This document shows positions 22,675 to 32,330 of a DNA stretch of 64,000 nucleotides, piece after piece (position 1 is the stretch's first letter; every line of letters starts with the position of its first letter). The stretch covers positions 1-64,000 of the forward strand of contig CAXXRP010000015.1 of the NCBI GenBank assembly GCA_963662375.2, written 5' to 3'. A program made the position numbers and the translations under genes. The notes under the pieces are model-generated. The model saw only the letters and a list, made by a program, of their open reading frames with translations, searched no databases and had not been told where the DNA came from. This DNA is from UBA11612 sp963662375 (GTDB taxonomy: Bacteria; Pseudomonadota; Alphaproteobacteria; Rhodospirillales; Rhodospirillaceae).

Positions 22675-24057
22675 CTACGGAACCGCGACAGTCCAATACA
22701 AAGTGGCCACGCCATCATACCGTGTTCCGATATCTACAATCGTATCGCTATCTTCATATGCGGCGAATATTGTCATATCCCAATCATCTTGTGCATTGAT
22801 ATCGCCCGGCTCCTTATCGCCGTCATACGTCCACAGTGCATACCCCTGATACGCCCACTGCCTTCCTCCGTCGGCGCGAGTATATACATCCCAGTATCCT
22901 TGAGGATTGGCCTCCGCCGGGGCCAAGAAGGGGTGCCATTTTTCGCATTCCACCCTGCATAGTGCAGCTGTGCCTAGGTCCCGTCCCACAGCAGGTCTTA
23001 TAGGGATTCCACGGCGAAGACTGTGGCCACTGCCCGATTGAAATATATAGGCATCACGTTCATATAGCGTTTGGCCCTGGGCATTGGCCAAAACCTTTCC
23101 AAGCCTAAGGCTTTCTTGGATGGTGACCCCTTCGGGCATGTAGTGGCGGGTGATATGTGCGACCTGCCAATTGCTATCGACGCCGTCACCATTTGCGTCG
23201 CCTGGTAAAAGATCATGAGCATAGGTGTACAGGCCCAGGCCCTTGTAGGTCCATTGGCTAATGCCGTCATTGCGCGCAATGGGTATAAAGTCGCCTATCG
23301 GAGCAGCAAGTTGCGAAGCCACAACAGGTGTCCAATCGCACAGCGTGTCGCAAGCGCTGCTATCTTCATTTGGGCTTCCCAGAAAAACGTAAAGGCTCTG
23401 GTCGACGTCATTGACTAACACTAAACCCGCAGCGTCCGGCACATGATTAATAGTGAGGCCTGGCGGAAGCAACCTATCGCTCACCGGGAAAAACGTAGCA
23501 GCGTGCCATCCGGCGGGCATCGGAACATCGTCAGCAATCGGCCCTAACGCCCTCCCTCTCTCACCAATATTCGGGCCCCGCCCATAACGTTTGGGACTAT
23601 TACCACCTACAGAACCCACATCCACATCCTTGATGTAAGTATAGAGTGGCTTGCCTTTAAGCGCCCACTGCCTCGTACCATCATCGCGGTCGATGATCGA
23701 CCATTCCCCAAAGGCCTCGGTGCTTACCGAGGCAAGTGCAGGCAGCCAGATACTTGCACACTCCTCGACGCACGTGGAGTGTTCTGGCGGATTCATGTCA
23801 TTTGTATAAAGGGTCATACCGTTGCTGTCGGCGTAGACAATGTTATCCCACGGAATGATTGCTGCTGTTATTGAATCTAGCCCGTATCCTTGGGCCATAT
23901 TTAAGGGCTGAAGGGTGATTCCAGCAGGACTAGACAACGGCGTACCAAGCTCGCTCGCGCCACCCTGCCTTTCTCCGCCGACGGCAGCGAAAACCACAAT
24001 CGTCAACGCAAAAGCGGTTGTACCACCAACCCAAAGTTTCTTCCGGTTAACTTTCAT
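22675..24057 (-). CDS. Exported protein with three secreted-repeat (PF03640-type) domains
   Basis: This 460-residue protein has an N-terminal signal/anchor (MKVNRKKLWVGGTTAFALTI). Three repeats follow, each with an A/N-D-x-x-G-x-x-LY strand, a C-x(3)-C pair and a later QW.xxGxxLYTY segment. Examples are ADSNGMTLYTNDMNPPEHST-C, VNDVDQSLYVFLGSPNEDSS and ANAQGQTLYERDAYIF. Such secreted-repeat (COG4315-like) proteins are exported and of unknown function. I chose the ATG at 24057 because GGGAGG precedes it. It is the last gene of a four-gene operon, 25 bp after the DUF1552 gene. The repeats suggest a redox or matrix role, which is inference. Confidence 0.85.
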   Translation of the reverse strand: MKVNRKKLWVGGTTAFALTIVVFAAVGGERQGGASELGTPLSSPAGITLQPLNMAQGYGLDSITAAIIPWDNIVYADSNGMTLYTNDMNPPEHSTCVEECASIWLPALASVSTEAFGEWSIIDRDDGTRQWALKGKPLYTYIKDVDVGSVGGNSPKRYGRGPNIGERGRALGPIADDVPMPAGWHAATFFPVSDRLLPPGLTINHVPDAAGLVLVNDVDQSLYVFLGSPNEDSSACDTLCDWTPVVASQLAAPIGDFIPIARNDGISQWTYKGLGLYTYAHDLLPGDANGDGVDSNWQVAHITRHYMPEGVTIQESLRLGKVLANAQGQTLYERDAYIFQSGSGHSLRRGIPIRPAVGRDLGTAALCRVECEKWHPFLAPAEANPQGYWDVYTRADGGRQWAYQGYALWTYDGDKEPGDINAQDDWDMTIFAAYEDSDTIVDIGTRYDGVATLYWTVAVP

Positions 24058-24082
24058 TATAGTGGCCTCCCAACGACCCGGC

Positions 24083-25408
24083 TTAAGCCATAATTTCAGT
24101 AATCGTTCTTGTCGTCTCATTTGAGCGCTCTCCCCAAGTCCGGATGGGGACTCCCAGAGCCCGCTGAACTGTCAGGCCAACACGCGTGACTGGGTCGCCC
24201 GGGGCGGCCACATGAATGCCGGTCTTGAGACGACCTCCGCCACTGCCAACAGTGAAAACCGGCACTTCCGTGAGTGAATGGACACGTGCATCCCCGTGGT
24301 CGGTTTGCCACAGTACCAGCGCACGATCGAGTACCGTGCCGTCACCTTCGCGAATACCGTCGAGTGTTCGCAAAAAGTTTAGGAATGTTTTGTTGGCCCA
24401 AGTATTAAATACAAACACGTCTTTCTGATACCCCAGTTGCTCATCGACGGACTCTTCGTGGGTAGCCATGTGCCATGTGTAGGCACTGCCAGTTTGCCGT
24501 AAGTTCAATGATCCGGTGGCTATATTAAACACTTGCGTCTGGCCGCATGCGATAGCGTAACCAAGGAGCCCGGCAAACAAGTTGCTGTTCGTTTCAACAT
24601 CGCTGAGCACAGTACCGGGGGTCGCTTCCTCGGGCACCGAGGGCACTTCACAAGCCACCAAAGGTTCTGGTTTTTCTAGTTCTATAGTCAGTTGCTGCTC
24701 GATTTGGCGTATCGAAGTAAAATATTCATCGAGACGTTCCCGATCGGCCGCACCTAGACTGGGCATTACAGACTTTCGATGCTCCCCTACCGCAGACAAA
24801 ACACTCTGCCGCGCCATAACAATGGGATCGGGGGTAAACACCGCAGCGTTCGGATCCTGAAACTGCGGACCGAATATCCTTTGGTAAAGAGCTACCGGCG
24901 ATTTCTCGGGAGGGTTGGGTGACGTTCCGCTACGCTGACTGGCGCTCTCTCGAGAACCATCTATCGAAACCTCTATGGAACGGAAACGACTTCTCTTGCC
25001 GATAACATCCGCGATCTTGCTATCAAGGCTAGGTCCGCCGTCGGTGCCGTTGGGAATACCTCCGGTATAGGCGATCTGCACGCCCGAAGTGTGAGTTTTG
25101 AGCGGCCGCCCATCTAAAAAATACCGCAATCCGGTGAAGATATTTATACGGTCCCTAAACTGATCCCAGATCTTAAGCTGGACATTGTTTTCATAGTTGG
25201 GCCCAACTATTTCAGGTTCCCACATTCCAGGATTAAGGCCTAATTTCTGCAACCACGTTCCAAAGACCGGTGGCAATGCCGACCCGGTGGATGCCAGCGC
25301 GTTTCCATTACCATTCAAGAAGCAATCCAGGAACGGAAGTCCCACACTAATGGCAGCACCGCCCATCGTGCCGCGAAGAAGCGTTCTTCTGCTTACATTT
25401 CTGGCCAT
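24083..25408 (-). CDS. DUF1552 family Tat-exported protein
   Basis: This 441-residue protein has a twin-arginine signal (SRRTLLRGTMGGAAISVGLP). The DUF1552 body follows, with FGTWLQKLGLNPGMWEPEIV, HTSGVQIAYTGG, GPSLDSKIADVIG and the conserved WHMATHEE and ALVLWQTDHGDARVHSLTEV segments. DUF1552 proteins resemble sulfatase/DUF1501-like folds and are regularly encoded beside DUF1592 proteins in Planctomycetes, Myxococcota and some marine Proteobacteria; their function is unknown. It lies 79 bp downstream of the DUF1592 gene and is intact. Confidence 0.92.
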   Translation of the reverse strand: MARNVSRRTLLRGTMGGAAISVGLPFLDCFLNGNGNALASTGSALPPVFGTWLQKLGLNPGMWEPEIVGPNYENNVQLKIWDQFRDRINIFTGLRYFLDGRPLKTHTSGVQIAYTGGIPNGTDGGPSLDSKIADVIGKRSRFRSIEVSIDGSRESASQRSGTSPNPPEKSPVALYQRIFGPQFQDPNAAVFTPDPIVMARQSVLSAVGEHRKSVMPSLGAADRERLDEYFTSIRQIEQQLTIELEKPEPLVACEVPSVPEEATPGTVLSDVETNSNLFAGLLGYAIACGQTQVFNIATGSLNLRQTGSAYTWHMATHEESVDEQLGYQKDVFVFNTWANKTFLNFLRTLDGIREGDGTVLDRALVLWQTDHGDARVHSLTEVPVFTVGSGGGRLKTGIHVAAPGDPVTRVGLTVQRALGVPIRTWGERSNETTRTITEIMA

Positions 25409-25487
25409 CTGTCTGTCTCCTGTTTATCGAGTTTGTTAAGTGCCTAGGAACTTGGTACACATTCAGTCGCCGCTCTTCTTCACTTCC

Positions 25488-27227
25488 TTAATCGTAATTT
25501 GGACCCAGCGATATAGACGCGTGGTAAAATTCAGAACTAAGGGCAATCTCCTGCATAAGCGCCGGTACCGCGTAACCGCCTGTCGCGAACGTCTTGTAGA
25601 GTTCGTTAACCCACGACATTTCACCTTGCACTGGAGATCGACCAAGCGCGTAGGATGTCAGCCTGTCGACCAAGCATGAGATGGATGCGGGATTGACGCT
25701 GATTGCTTTGCCCAGGTCGGCACCGTCATTAAAGGCCACACCATCCAAAACACCGCTTGCATCTATTGGCGTACCGTTCTCCGATGTCCGATACGTGCCG
25801 CCACCATCGAATTTCTCCAGAGCCAAGCCCAGTGGATCCATTATCTTGTGGCAACCTGAGCACATTGGTTCAGTTGAATGTGCCGTCAGGCGGTCCCGGG
25901 CTGTCTTGAGTAGCGCGTTATCGGTTTCTTGGACGAGAGTGAAGTCGACATCTCCTGGCGGTGCGGGAACCTTTTGGCACAGCAATATCTCTCGCAAAGC
26001 CTTTCCTCGAAGCGTCGGCGAACTACGTCCAGGGTGCGAGTGAACGGTTAGAAAGCCTAAATGCGTCAGTATGCCGGCGCGGGGATCATTCGCAGAAAAC
26101 TCATATGGTCGCCATGTGTCGGGAGAGCCGGTCGGCACATGAACAGTAATAGGCACTTGATAAATCGCTGCCAGCTTTTTGGTCAAAAAGGTCTTCTTGG
26201 TTGTGAATATGTCGCGATAGTCACCCTCCCGTGTAACCAGCACGTCAACAATTGTCTTCAGCATCTGTTCCCGCGCGTCTTTTGCAACCGCTGAACTGAA
26301 TTTTGGATAAATGGTTGTGTCCTTTGTCAGTGTTTCGACCGCGTCCAAATGAAGCATGTCAGTAAAAAACGCACGCACGCCATCTCGCAAACGAGGTGAC
26401 GCAACCATACGATTGACCTGACGCAATAATCCTGACTGTGTGCGCAACTCACCCTTTTCGGCGGCTGCCAAAAGCTGCCCGTCTGGCGCTGAATCCCACA
26501 GGAAAAAACTGAGCCGAGAAGCTTTCGAGTATGCGTCTAACGTATACTTCCCAGATGTGTCCGGATTGGCTTCCAACACCTCGTGGCGAAACAGAAACTG
26601 AGGCGATACCAACAACGCCGCCAGCGATAAGGACAGCCCAGTACTGTAATTTTTCGCCGTCGCCGTCGCTATGCGGGCCATGTCCACATGCAACGATAGC
26701 TCGTCTTGGCTCAACGGCCGCCGGAATAGAAAACGTCCAACGGTGCCAATAAATTCCTCGGCGCACTTTTCGTCGAACGCGGTACTAGATATTGGCTTAC
26801 ATTGAACCAGTACATCGCGATGCTGCTCATCCATGACCTGATCAGCAATGCCACGTGCGATCAGGTCATATTGTTCCATGCTTGATGGGGGGACACTGAT
26901 ACGCCCAGCACCAACCTCCAGCAATCCGTCCACCCTTAACGTGGGGTCAAGACGACCTCTAATCCCTATGGTTGGCCCAAACACATCTCGAATGACACGT
27001 TGGTATTGTTCGGGAGTGAGACGCCGGGTGACAGTCGGCCCCAAAGCAAATGATATAGCTTCTATTTCCGCAGCAGACGCAACCAATTTCCCCCCGTTTC
27101 CAAAAGCAATCAGACTTCCGCCCAGGCCAAGTCCAATAAATAAACTGATTGCTTTGACCAAAGAGTGCCGGGTCTTGTGCAATAAGCTGGACTCCATGGT
27201 GCTTTTACTTTGCAAGGTTTCCATCAT
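25488..27227 (-). CDS. DUF1587/1595/1592/1588/1585 protein with a CxxCH-type motif
   Basis: This 579-residue protein has an N-terminal membrane segment or signal (about 26-52), then the usual domain series. RRLTPEQYQRVIRDVFG is DUF1587-like, CAEEFIGTVGRFLFRRPLSQ DUF1595-like, and LAALLVSPQFLFRHEVLE begins DUF1592. DUF1588 spans HLGFLTVHSHPGRSSPTLRG to the motif MCSGCHKIMDPLGLALEKFD, and DUF1585 ends it (LVDRLTSYALGRSPVQGE). CSGCH is a possible covalent heme site, so the protein may be a c-type cytochrome-like periplasmic factor. Its ATG overlaps the upstream stop (ATGA). The partner is the downstream DUF1552 protein. Confidence 0.92.
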   Translation of the reverse strand: MMETLQSKSTMESSLLHKTRHSLVKAISLFIGLGLGGSLIAFGNGGKLVASAAEIEAISFALGPTVTRRLTPEQYQRVIRDVFGPTIGIRGRLDPTLRVDGLLEVGAGRISVPPSSMEQYDLIARGIADQVMDEQHRDVLVQCKPISSTAFDEKCAEEFIGTVGRFLFRRPLSQDELSLHVDMARIATATAKNYSTGLSLSLAALLVSPQFLFRHEVLEANPDTSGKYTLDAYSKASRLSFFLWDSAPDGQLLAAAEKGELRTQSGLLRQVNRMVASPRLRDGVRAFFTDMLHLDAVETLTKDTTIYPKFSSAVAKDAREQMLKTIVDVLVTREGDYRDIFTTKKTFLTKKLAAIYQVPITVHVPTGSPDTWRPYEFSANDPRAGILTHLGFLTVHSHPGRSSPTLRGKALREILLCQKVPAPPGDVDFTLVQETDNALLKTARDRLTAHSTEPMCSGCHKIMDPLGLALEKFDGGGTYRTSENGTPIDASGVLDGVAFNDGADLGKAISVNPASISCLVDRLTSYALGRSPVQGEMSWVNELYKTFATGGYAVPALMQEIALSSEFYHASISLGPNYD

Positions 27228-28414
27228 CGTACCGAAACATCCGGGTGTTCCGAATATTCGACGAACTCTCCCTCTTTGTCGACCAACACAAACGCTGGAA
27301 CAGCCTCTATGTGGTAGGTTGCTGAGATTGATTCGTTCTGCCCTGTCTCCGGATTGGGATAAGCATCTGCGTGGTGCCGAAGAAGATAATAGATGCCGAC
27401 AATATCGTTAACGATCATGCCTTCGTAGCCTAGACCACCTTGCGCTATGCCGAAGTAAAACTGACGCCATGGTTGGTAGCCGCCAATGAATCCATCTAGC
27501 CTGCCATCGGGCATTATTTGAAGACGCAGTTGCGTCTTCTCCAGCACGAACTCCGTAAAGGAGAGTGAATCCTGAAGTAATCGAAGAAACCCAGGATTTG
27601 TGATGAAAATAACACCATCTTCGATTTGACCCTCGAACACGTGATGTGATCTCAGGTCGGGATCGGCGCGGTAGGTGAAGTCGGCGGTGGCTTCGCCGCC
27701 CGGGCTGAAGATAAGGTGTTCCATGGCACGATCAAATATGATCGTTATGGGGCCGCCCTTGGTTAAGTCTTCACCGACAATGGTCATCAACCATGCTGGC
27801 GAGGATTCCTTCATCGAATTCCATATAAATTCCCAAAAAGTAGGACGAAATTCATATGTGCCGCGAAATTGCTCGATGCATCCCATCGCACGGAACAACT
27901 CATTGTCGACGCCCATCTCTTTGTTAAGTGGATCCTGAAAGGAGTTTGTGCCCACATGGTCATCAAGATTAAACCCAAAGGCATACGCTCCATCAACTGT
28001 AGTCAATTTTGGGTCTATTGCCGTCCAAGGGTGTACAAAGGCGTTGACTGGCTTTCCATCGATGCGGCCGCGAAAACGCATCATTTCTCTGACATTCCGT
28101 TCGCCATCATTACCTAGTGCGTACTGCTTCATCAGCTCTTCGATTTCGTCAGGTGCGTAGCCGAGATGGGTGAAATTAACGGCGTACTGTTCGCGGGTCG
28201 GCAGATTAACGCCACCCGGACAATCCCCATCCTGCGAATAACTGGCTTGGCTGAACCAATCGATGACATAAGACCTAGACTCCAACGCCGACACCGCTTG
28301 CGCAAATAAAGAGACAAATGCTGCGCTCGCCACCATAGCCAAACTGATCTGCCGCAGGTGGGAGCGATCTAATAGACGCGTCAACTTCATCAACTGAATA
28401 GGAAGAAAGATCAT
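27224..28414 (-). CDS. Exported protein of unknown function heading the DUF1592/DUF1552 operon
   Basis: This 396-residue protein has a signal peptide (core AMVASAAFVSLFAQAVSA, about residues 27-44) and no other membrane segment. Distinct segments include VHPWTAIDPKLTTVDGAYAF, GVDNELFRAMGCIEQFRG and QIEDGVIFITNPGFLRLLQD. I cannot assign a domain. It begins the operon, overlapping the DUF1592 gene by 4 bp, and AAGGA lies seven bases before the start. The Trp/Tyr-rich beta-strand character and the tight coupling suggest it works with the DUF1592 protein in the periplasm or on the surface. Confidence 0.82.
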   Translation of the reverse strand: MIFLPIQLMKLTRLLDRSHLRQISLAMVASAAFVSLFAQAVSALESRSYVIDWFSQASYSQDGDCPGGVNLPTREQYAVNFTHLGYAPDEIEELMKQYALGNDGERNVREMMRFRGRIDGKPVNAFVHPWTAIDPKLTTVDGAYAFGFNLDDHVGTNSFQDPLNKEMGVDNELFRAMGCIEQFRGTYEFRPTFWEFIWNSMKESSPAWLMTIVGEDLTKGGPITIIFDRAMEHLIFSPGGEATADFTYRADPDLRSHHVFEGQIEDGVIFITNPGFLRLLQDSLSFTEFVLEKTQLRLQIMPDGRLDGFIGGYQPWRQFYFGIAQGGLGYEGMIVNDIVGIYYLLRHHADAYPNPETGQNESISATYHIEAVPAFVLVDKEGEFVEYSEHPDVSVR

Positions 28415-28998
28415 TTCATTTCCTTATCTTCTCGCTCATCCGTCGACTCCGGACCAGTTTACCACTTAGACAACGCAGCGATTTGTAACACAGATCGCAT
28501 CTGGGACACAGCAATCATGTGTTAGTCATTTGACAGTCTTATTCTTTTTATAGAGGCACTTTCCGGGTCCCTTGTTGCCAGACAGTGTTGTCTGCAATGG
28601 AAACGACCCGGAAATTCCCTGCTAGTTCCCTGTTATCGTCCGGGGCGGAGCGGGTAATCGGGACTCAAATCCGCAGAATAAAGCCAATACTCGGGCCTGA
28701 CCACCCGGCCAGATTCGTGGAACCACAGTTTTCTCCGTGTAAATTCCATGAAAGCAGCGAATTTGGGTAATGCATTGAGAGAACCGTCCGATCACGAATG
28801 CTCTCACCGCCACATATGCGGGCACTGGCGCAAACATAACCTTCATGTCTTGCGCCTCGGCGGTGTCTGCAATTGCCACTAGCGCCAGCCTCTCCGACTA
28901 TGTGATAGCCTCGCTTAATTGATCACCGCCCGGAGATGAAGCTCTTTAAGCGAACATCTCCTTAGGTACTTTTCTTAGAGCAACAGCGGCTAGATTTC
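28415..28998. promoter_or_regulatory. Divergent intergenic region with a large nested hairpin
   Basis: This 584-bp gap separates the divergent exported-protein operon and polysaccharide locus. At 28560-28614 TTTCCGGGTC and GACCCGGAAA form a perfect 10-bp outer stem, enclosing an inner hairpin CAGACA-GTGT-TGTCTG (28579-28594). This may be an operator, attenuator or cruciform. No protein-coding ORF is convincing. A stretch near 28640-28680 vaguely resembles the 3' half of a tRNA but lacks a partner strand. Confidence 0.5.
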
Positions 28999-30647
28999 AT
29001 GCAAAGCGTTACTGCCTATTTACCGTCCCGCATACCTTATGGATTAGCGGTCCTGATGTCGTCGATCGGGTATTATGCGCTCTACTTCAACAGCGGTTTT
29101 AATTTTGCTGACGATGGCAATTATGCCCAAATATGTTACGAGTTGCTTCTTGGCCGCGACCCGAACGACCTCGCGATTGGTTACGGCATCTTGTGGTTCA
29201 AGGTAGGTGAATTTCTTTTCCGTATCTTTGGAGTCAACTACACCCTCATAAAACTACTGTTTTTCTTTTGCATTACCGTCACCAACGTTCTCATTTTTTA
29301 TACGGTTGCTATCGCTACTGGCAGTCGAATGTTCGCTTTTCTTGCGGCGGTTCTGCCGGTTTTGGTGCCCGCCTTTCCCGCAACGTCCTTTTATGCGCTG
29401 TGCGTCATGCTTAACGTTGCCATGCAAATGCGCCTGGCCCAAAATTCCTCCCGGCTATGGCATGCCGCGCTGGCGGGCGCTGCGCTTTCGTTTTCTTTTC
29501 AGATACGACCTGATTTCGGCTACATATTCGCTGTACCGTTGATCGTCGTTATTGCTCTGGTTTCTTGCCGCAGTATCGAGGCGAAAACACATCGTTGCTG
29601 GCGCACGTTTGGACTCGCCGCGTTTACCGGCTTCATCGCCGTCCAGTTGATCGGATTCACTGCGGCGTTCGCCGGAGGGTATGGCGACGTGTTCCTACAT
29701 CAATTCGTGGATTACCCAGCCATGATGGCCGAGTATTTTGTGGACGGGTTGCATCAGCTAACCGCCACATCAGCTTCGCCTGGCATGATTGCAAATGACC
29801 TTCTCCAAAGGCCGTCAATCACGGATTTTTTTTCCGACGAACCACAGCTCACTCAGCTCGCCCTGTTGATTTATTTGCCGGTTGCCGTTCTGGTGGTGTT
29901 TGTATCGCTGAATGCGTTCTTGATTCTCAGTTCTAATCATTATTCCCAGCGGCACGGGCTCGCCCCAGCTATTGTCGCCTTGAGCGCAGCCGCAGCAACC
30001 CTGCCGCACTACTTTTTTATCGTCCCGACATGTCACATATCGCAAATTTCATGCCGGGCTATATTGTATTTGTTGCAGTGTTTGCCGCGCAACTTTATCG
30101 ATATGCCAAGTGGCGCATGCCAAACGGATTTCGATTTGCCGGAGTCCTTGCGTTGCTAATGCTCACCATTAATCTAGGCGCCTACCTTTGGGCTGGGCTG
30201 TTGTCGCCGGCGACGGGCTCTATCGCCATAGCGGCGGGTCGGACAGAAACCTTTAACGCACAGAACGGCGTGAGTGCGCTCGTAACGCCATCCGAAAAAT
30301 TGGAGTTGGAGTTTCTTCGAGAGGTAATTGCGCAGAACTCCGAGCGAGGAGATCCAATTGTATGCCTTCCCTACTGTCCCGGCATCGCATTTATGACGGA
30401 GCGGCGGATGTTATTGGGCAACTTTTACGTTGATGAGAGTTATTTGGTACGTGAGCCTGGCTGGCTATCCGAAGCCATTGAATTAACGCGCGAAGCCAAG
30501 CCCGCGGTCATCATCGTGGTGGATTGGGCTATAAACGGGACGGAGGAGTCCCGTTTCACTAGCTGGGCGACGTCTTACGTTGCGGTTGCCGACGAGCTAT
30601 CACATGATAAGGCTGTGCACGGCACCATCACGGCATACATGTTGTAA
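28999..30647 (+). pseudogene. Frameshifted multi-pass membrane glycosyltransferase-like gene
   Basis: The first frame (to 30159) encodes many membrane helices with FADDGNYAQICYELLLGRDP near residue 35, the acidic first-loop pattern of GT39/PMT-like lipid-linked sugar transferases. The true sequence then leaves frame within a run of six T (30013-30018): adding one T gives HYFFYRPDMSHIANFMPG, which continues in the frame 30030-30647 with two more helices and a soluble C-terminus (IVCLPYCPGIAFMTERRMLL). It is either a pseudogene, a phase-variable gene or a sequencing error. It starts the polysaccharide locus. Confidence 0.8.
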
Positions 30648-30690
30648 TATTTTCGTGTCGTATCCGCCGAGTCTGATTTCTGAGTGAACC

Positions 30691-31269
30691 ATGTCGTTGA
30701 TTGTTGAAAGCCTAGAGATCCCAGAGGTTAAAATCATCCGGCCCATAAAGCACAGCGATGAGCGCGGATTTTTTTCCGAAACTTTTTCACGCCGAGATCT
30801 GGCTGCAGGGGGTATCGACGCGGAATTTGTACAAGACAACCATGTGTTCTCGGCAGAAAGAGACACAATTCGCGGGCTTCATTTCCAGACGCTACCATTC
30901 GCCCAGGACAAACTGGTGCGCGTGGTGCGCGGTGCTGTCCTAGATGTGGCAGTAGACCTTAGGATCGGCTCACCTACTTTCGGAGAGCACGTCTCAGTAA
31001 AAATATCTGCTGAATCCTGGACCCAGATTTTGATACCGATTGGTTTTGCTCACGGTCTTGTCACCTTGGAGCCTAATACAGAAGTCCTCTACAAAGTCAC
31101 AAATTATTATTCTGCGGAACACGACAAGGGCGTGGTGTGGAATGACCCGACTCTAGGGATTGATTGGCCTGTGACGGACTCTGACGCGTTGCTCTCAGCC
31201 CGCGATAAAAACCATCCCCTATTTCGAGATCTTCCAGAGTACTTTCGCTACGTGGACGAGGTCGCTTGA
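30691..31269 (+). CDS. rfbC: dTDP-4-dehydrorhamnose 3,5-epimerase
   Basis: This 192-residue cupin epimerase (RmlC) makes dTDP-4-dehydro-L-rhamnose in the cytoplasmic dTDP-L-rhamnose pathway. Family marks are IKHSDERGFFSETFSRRDLA (about 16-35), FVQDNHVFSAERDTIRGLHF with the catalytic His region, and IPIGFAHGLVTLEP with VTNYYSAEHDKGVVWNDP. Its stop overlaps the rfbB start (ATGA), the first junction in a tightly packed rfbCBDA operon. Confidence 0.96.
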   Translation: MSLIVESLEIPEVKIIRPIKHSDERGFFSETFSRRDLAAGGIDAEFVQDNHVFSAERDTIRGLHFQTLPFAQDKLVRVVRGAVLDVAVDLRIGSPTFGEHVSVKISAESWTQILIPIGFAHGLVTLEPNTEVLYKVTNYYSAEHDKGVVWNDPTLGIDWPVTDSDALLSARDKNHPLFRDLPEYFRYVDEVA

Positions 31270-32330
31270 TGAAGGTGTTGGTTACTGGCGGTGCTGGATT
31301 TATTGGCTCGGCTGTTGTGCGCTTTCTCGTGGAGGAGATGGGCGTACAAACGACTAACGTCGATGCTCTTACCTATGCTGGCAGCCTGGACTCCCTTGAA
31401 CCTATCGCCGCCAACCCGGCGTATCGTTTCGTTCATGCAAATATTTGCGATCACGCCCTGATAGCGGAGCTGATCGAGGCGGAGCAACCGAATGTGGTTA
31501 TGCACCTTGCGGCGGAAAGTCACGTTGATCGTTCCATCGACGGGCCGGCGGCTTTCATTGCAACCAACATCGTGGGCACATACACATTGCTGGAAGCTGT
31601 GCGGACGTATTGGGCGAAGCTCCCTTCCGCGCGCAAAGATGCTTTCCGCTTTCACCACATATCCACCGATGAAGTTTATGGTTCACTGGGGCCGGAGGGG
31701 CTTTTCACCGAAACCACGCCATACACACCAAATTCGCCGTATTCGGCATCAAAAGCATCATCTGATCATTTGGTGCGCGCCTGGCATCATACTTACGGTC
31801 TGCCGGTGGTGATAACGAACTGCTCCAACAACTATGGGCCGTATCATTTTCCCGAAAAATTGATTCCCTTGATGATCTTGAATGGCCTTGAGGGCAAGCC
31901 GTTGCCGGTCTATGGCAATGGCAAGAACGTACGTGATTGGCTGTATGTTGAAGATCACGCTCGCGCACTGTGGGCAGTCGTGACAAAAGGTCGGGTTGGC
32001 GAGGTGTATAATATTGGCGGTGAGGCGGAGAAAGCTAACATTGAGGTCGTACAGTCCGTATGCGACCTCCTAGACGAATTCGTACCTGCAAGCGCGCCGC
32101 GCCGCGCTCTGATTACGTATGTGGATGATCGTCCAGGCCACGATGCCCGCTACGCAATGGATATAGGCAAGATCAAACGTGAGTTAAGTTGGCAGCCGTT
32201 GGACAATTTCGATACCGGCCTGCGTAAGACAGTGCGTTGGTATATCGAGAACCAAAACTGGTGGCAGAAAATCCGGGCCGGCCGCTATGCTCGTGACCGC
32301 TTAGGTTTGTCTCAACGGGCAATGGTGTGA
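31266..32330 (+). CDS. rfbB: dTDP-glucose 4,6-dehydratase
   Basis: This 354-residue extended SDR (RmlB) converts dTDP-glucose to dTDP-4-keto-6-deoxyglucose. It shows the NAD-binding TGGAGFIGSAVVRFL motif (residues 7-21), AESHVDRSIDGP, the active-site HISTDEVYGSLG (Thr-Asp-Glu) and YSASKASSDHLVRAWHHTYG with the catalytic YxxxK. NNYGPYHFPEKLIPLMILN follows. It overlaps rfbC by 4 bp, and its stop overlaps the GTG start of rfbD. Confidence 0.97.
   Translation: MMKVLVTGGAGFIGSAVVRFLVEEMGVQTTNVDALTYAGSLDSLEPIAANPAYRFVHANICDHALIAELIEAEQPNVVMHLAAESHVDRSIDGPAAFIATNIVGTYTLLEAVRTYWAKLPSARKDAFRFHHISTDEVYGSLGPEGLFTETTPYTPNSPYSASKASSDHLVRAWHHTYGLPVVITNCSNNYGPYHFPEKLIPLMILNGLEGKPLPVYGNGKNVRDWLYVEDHARALWAVVTKGRVGEVYNIGGEAEKANIEVVQSVCDLLDEFVPASAPRRALITYVDDRPGHDARYAMDIGKIKRELSWQPLDNFDTGLRKTVRWYIENQNWWQKIRAGRYARDRLGLSQRAMV

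Noticed and set aside
28640..28690. Possible tRNA 3' half on the minus strand
   Set aside because: GGATTTGAGTCCCGATT looks T-arm-like but the stem does not pair well, and no matching acceptor or anticodon arm is found.
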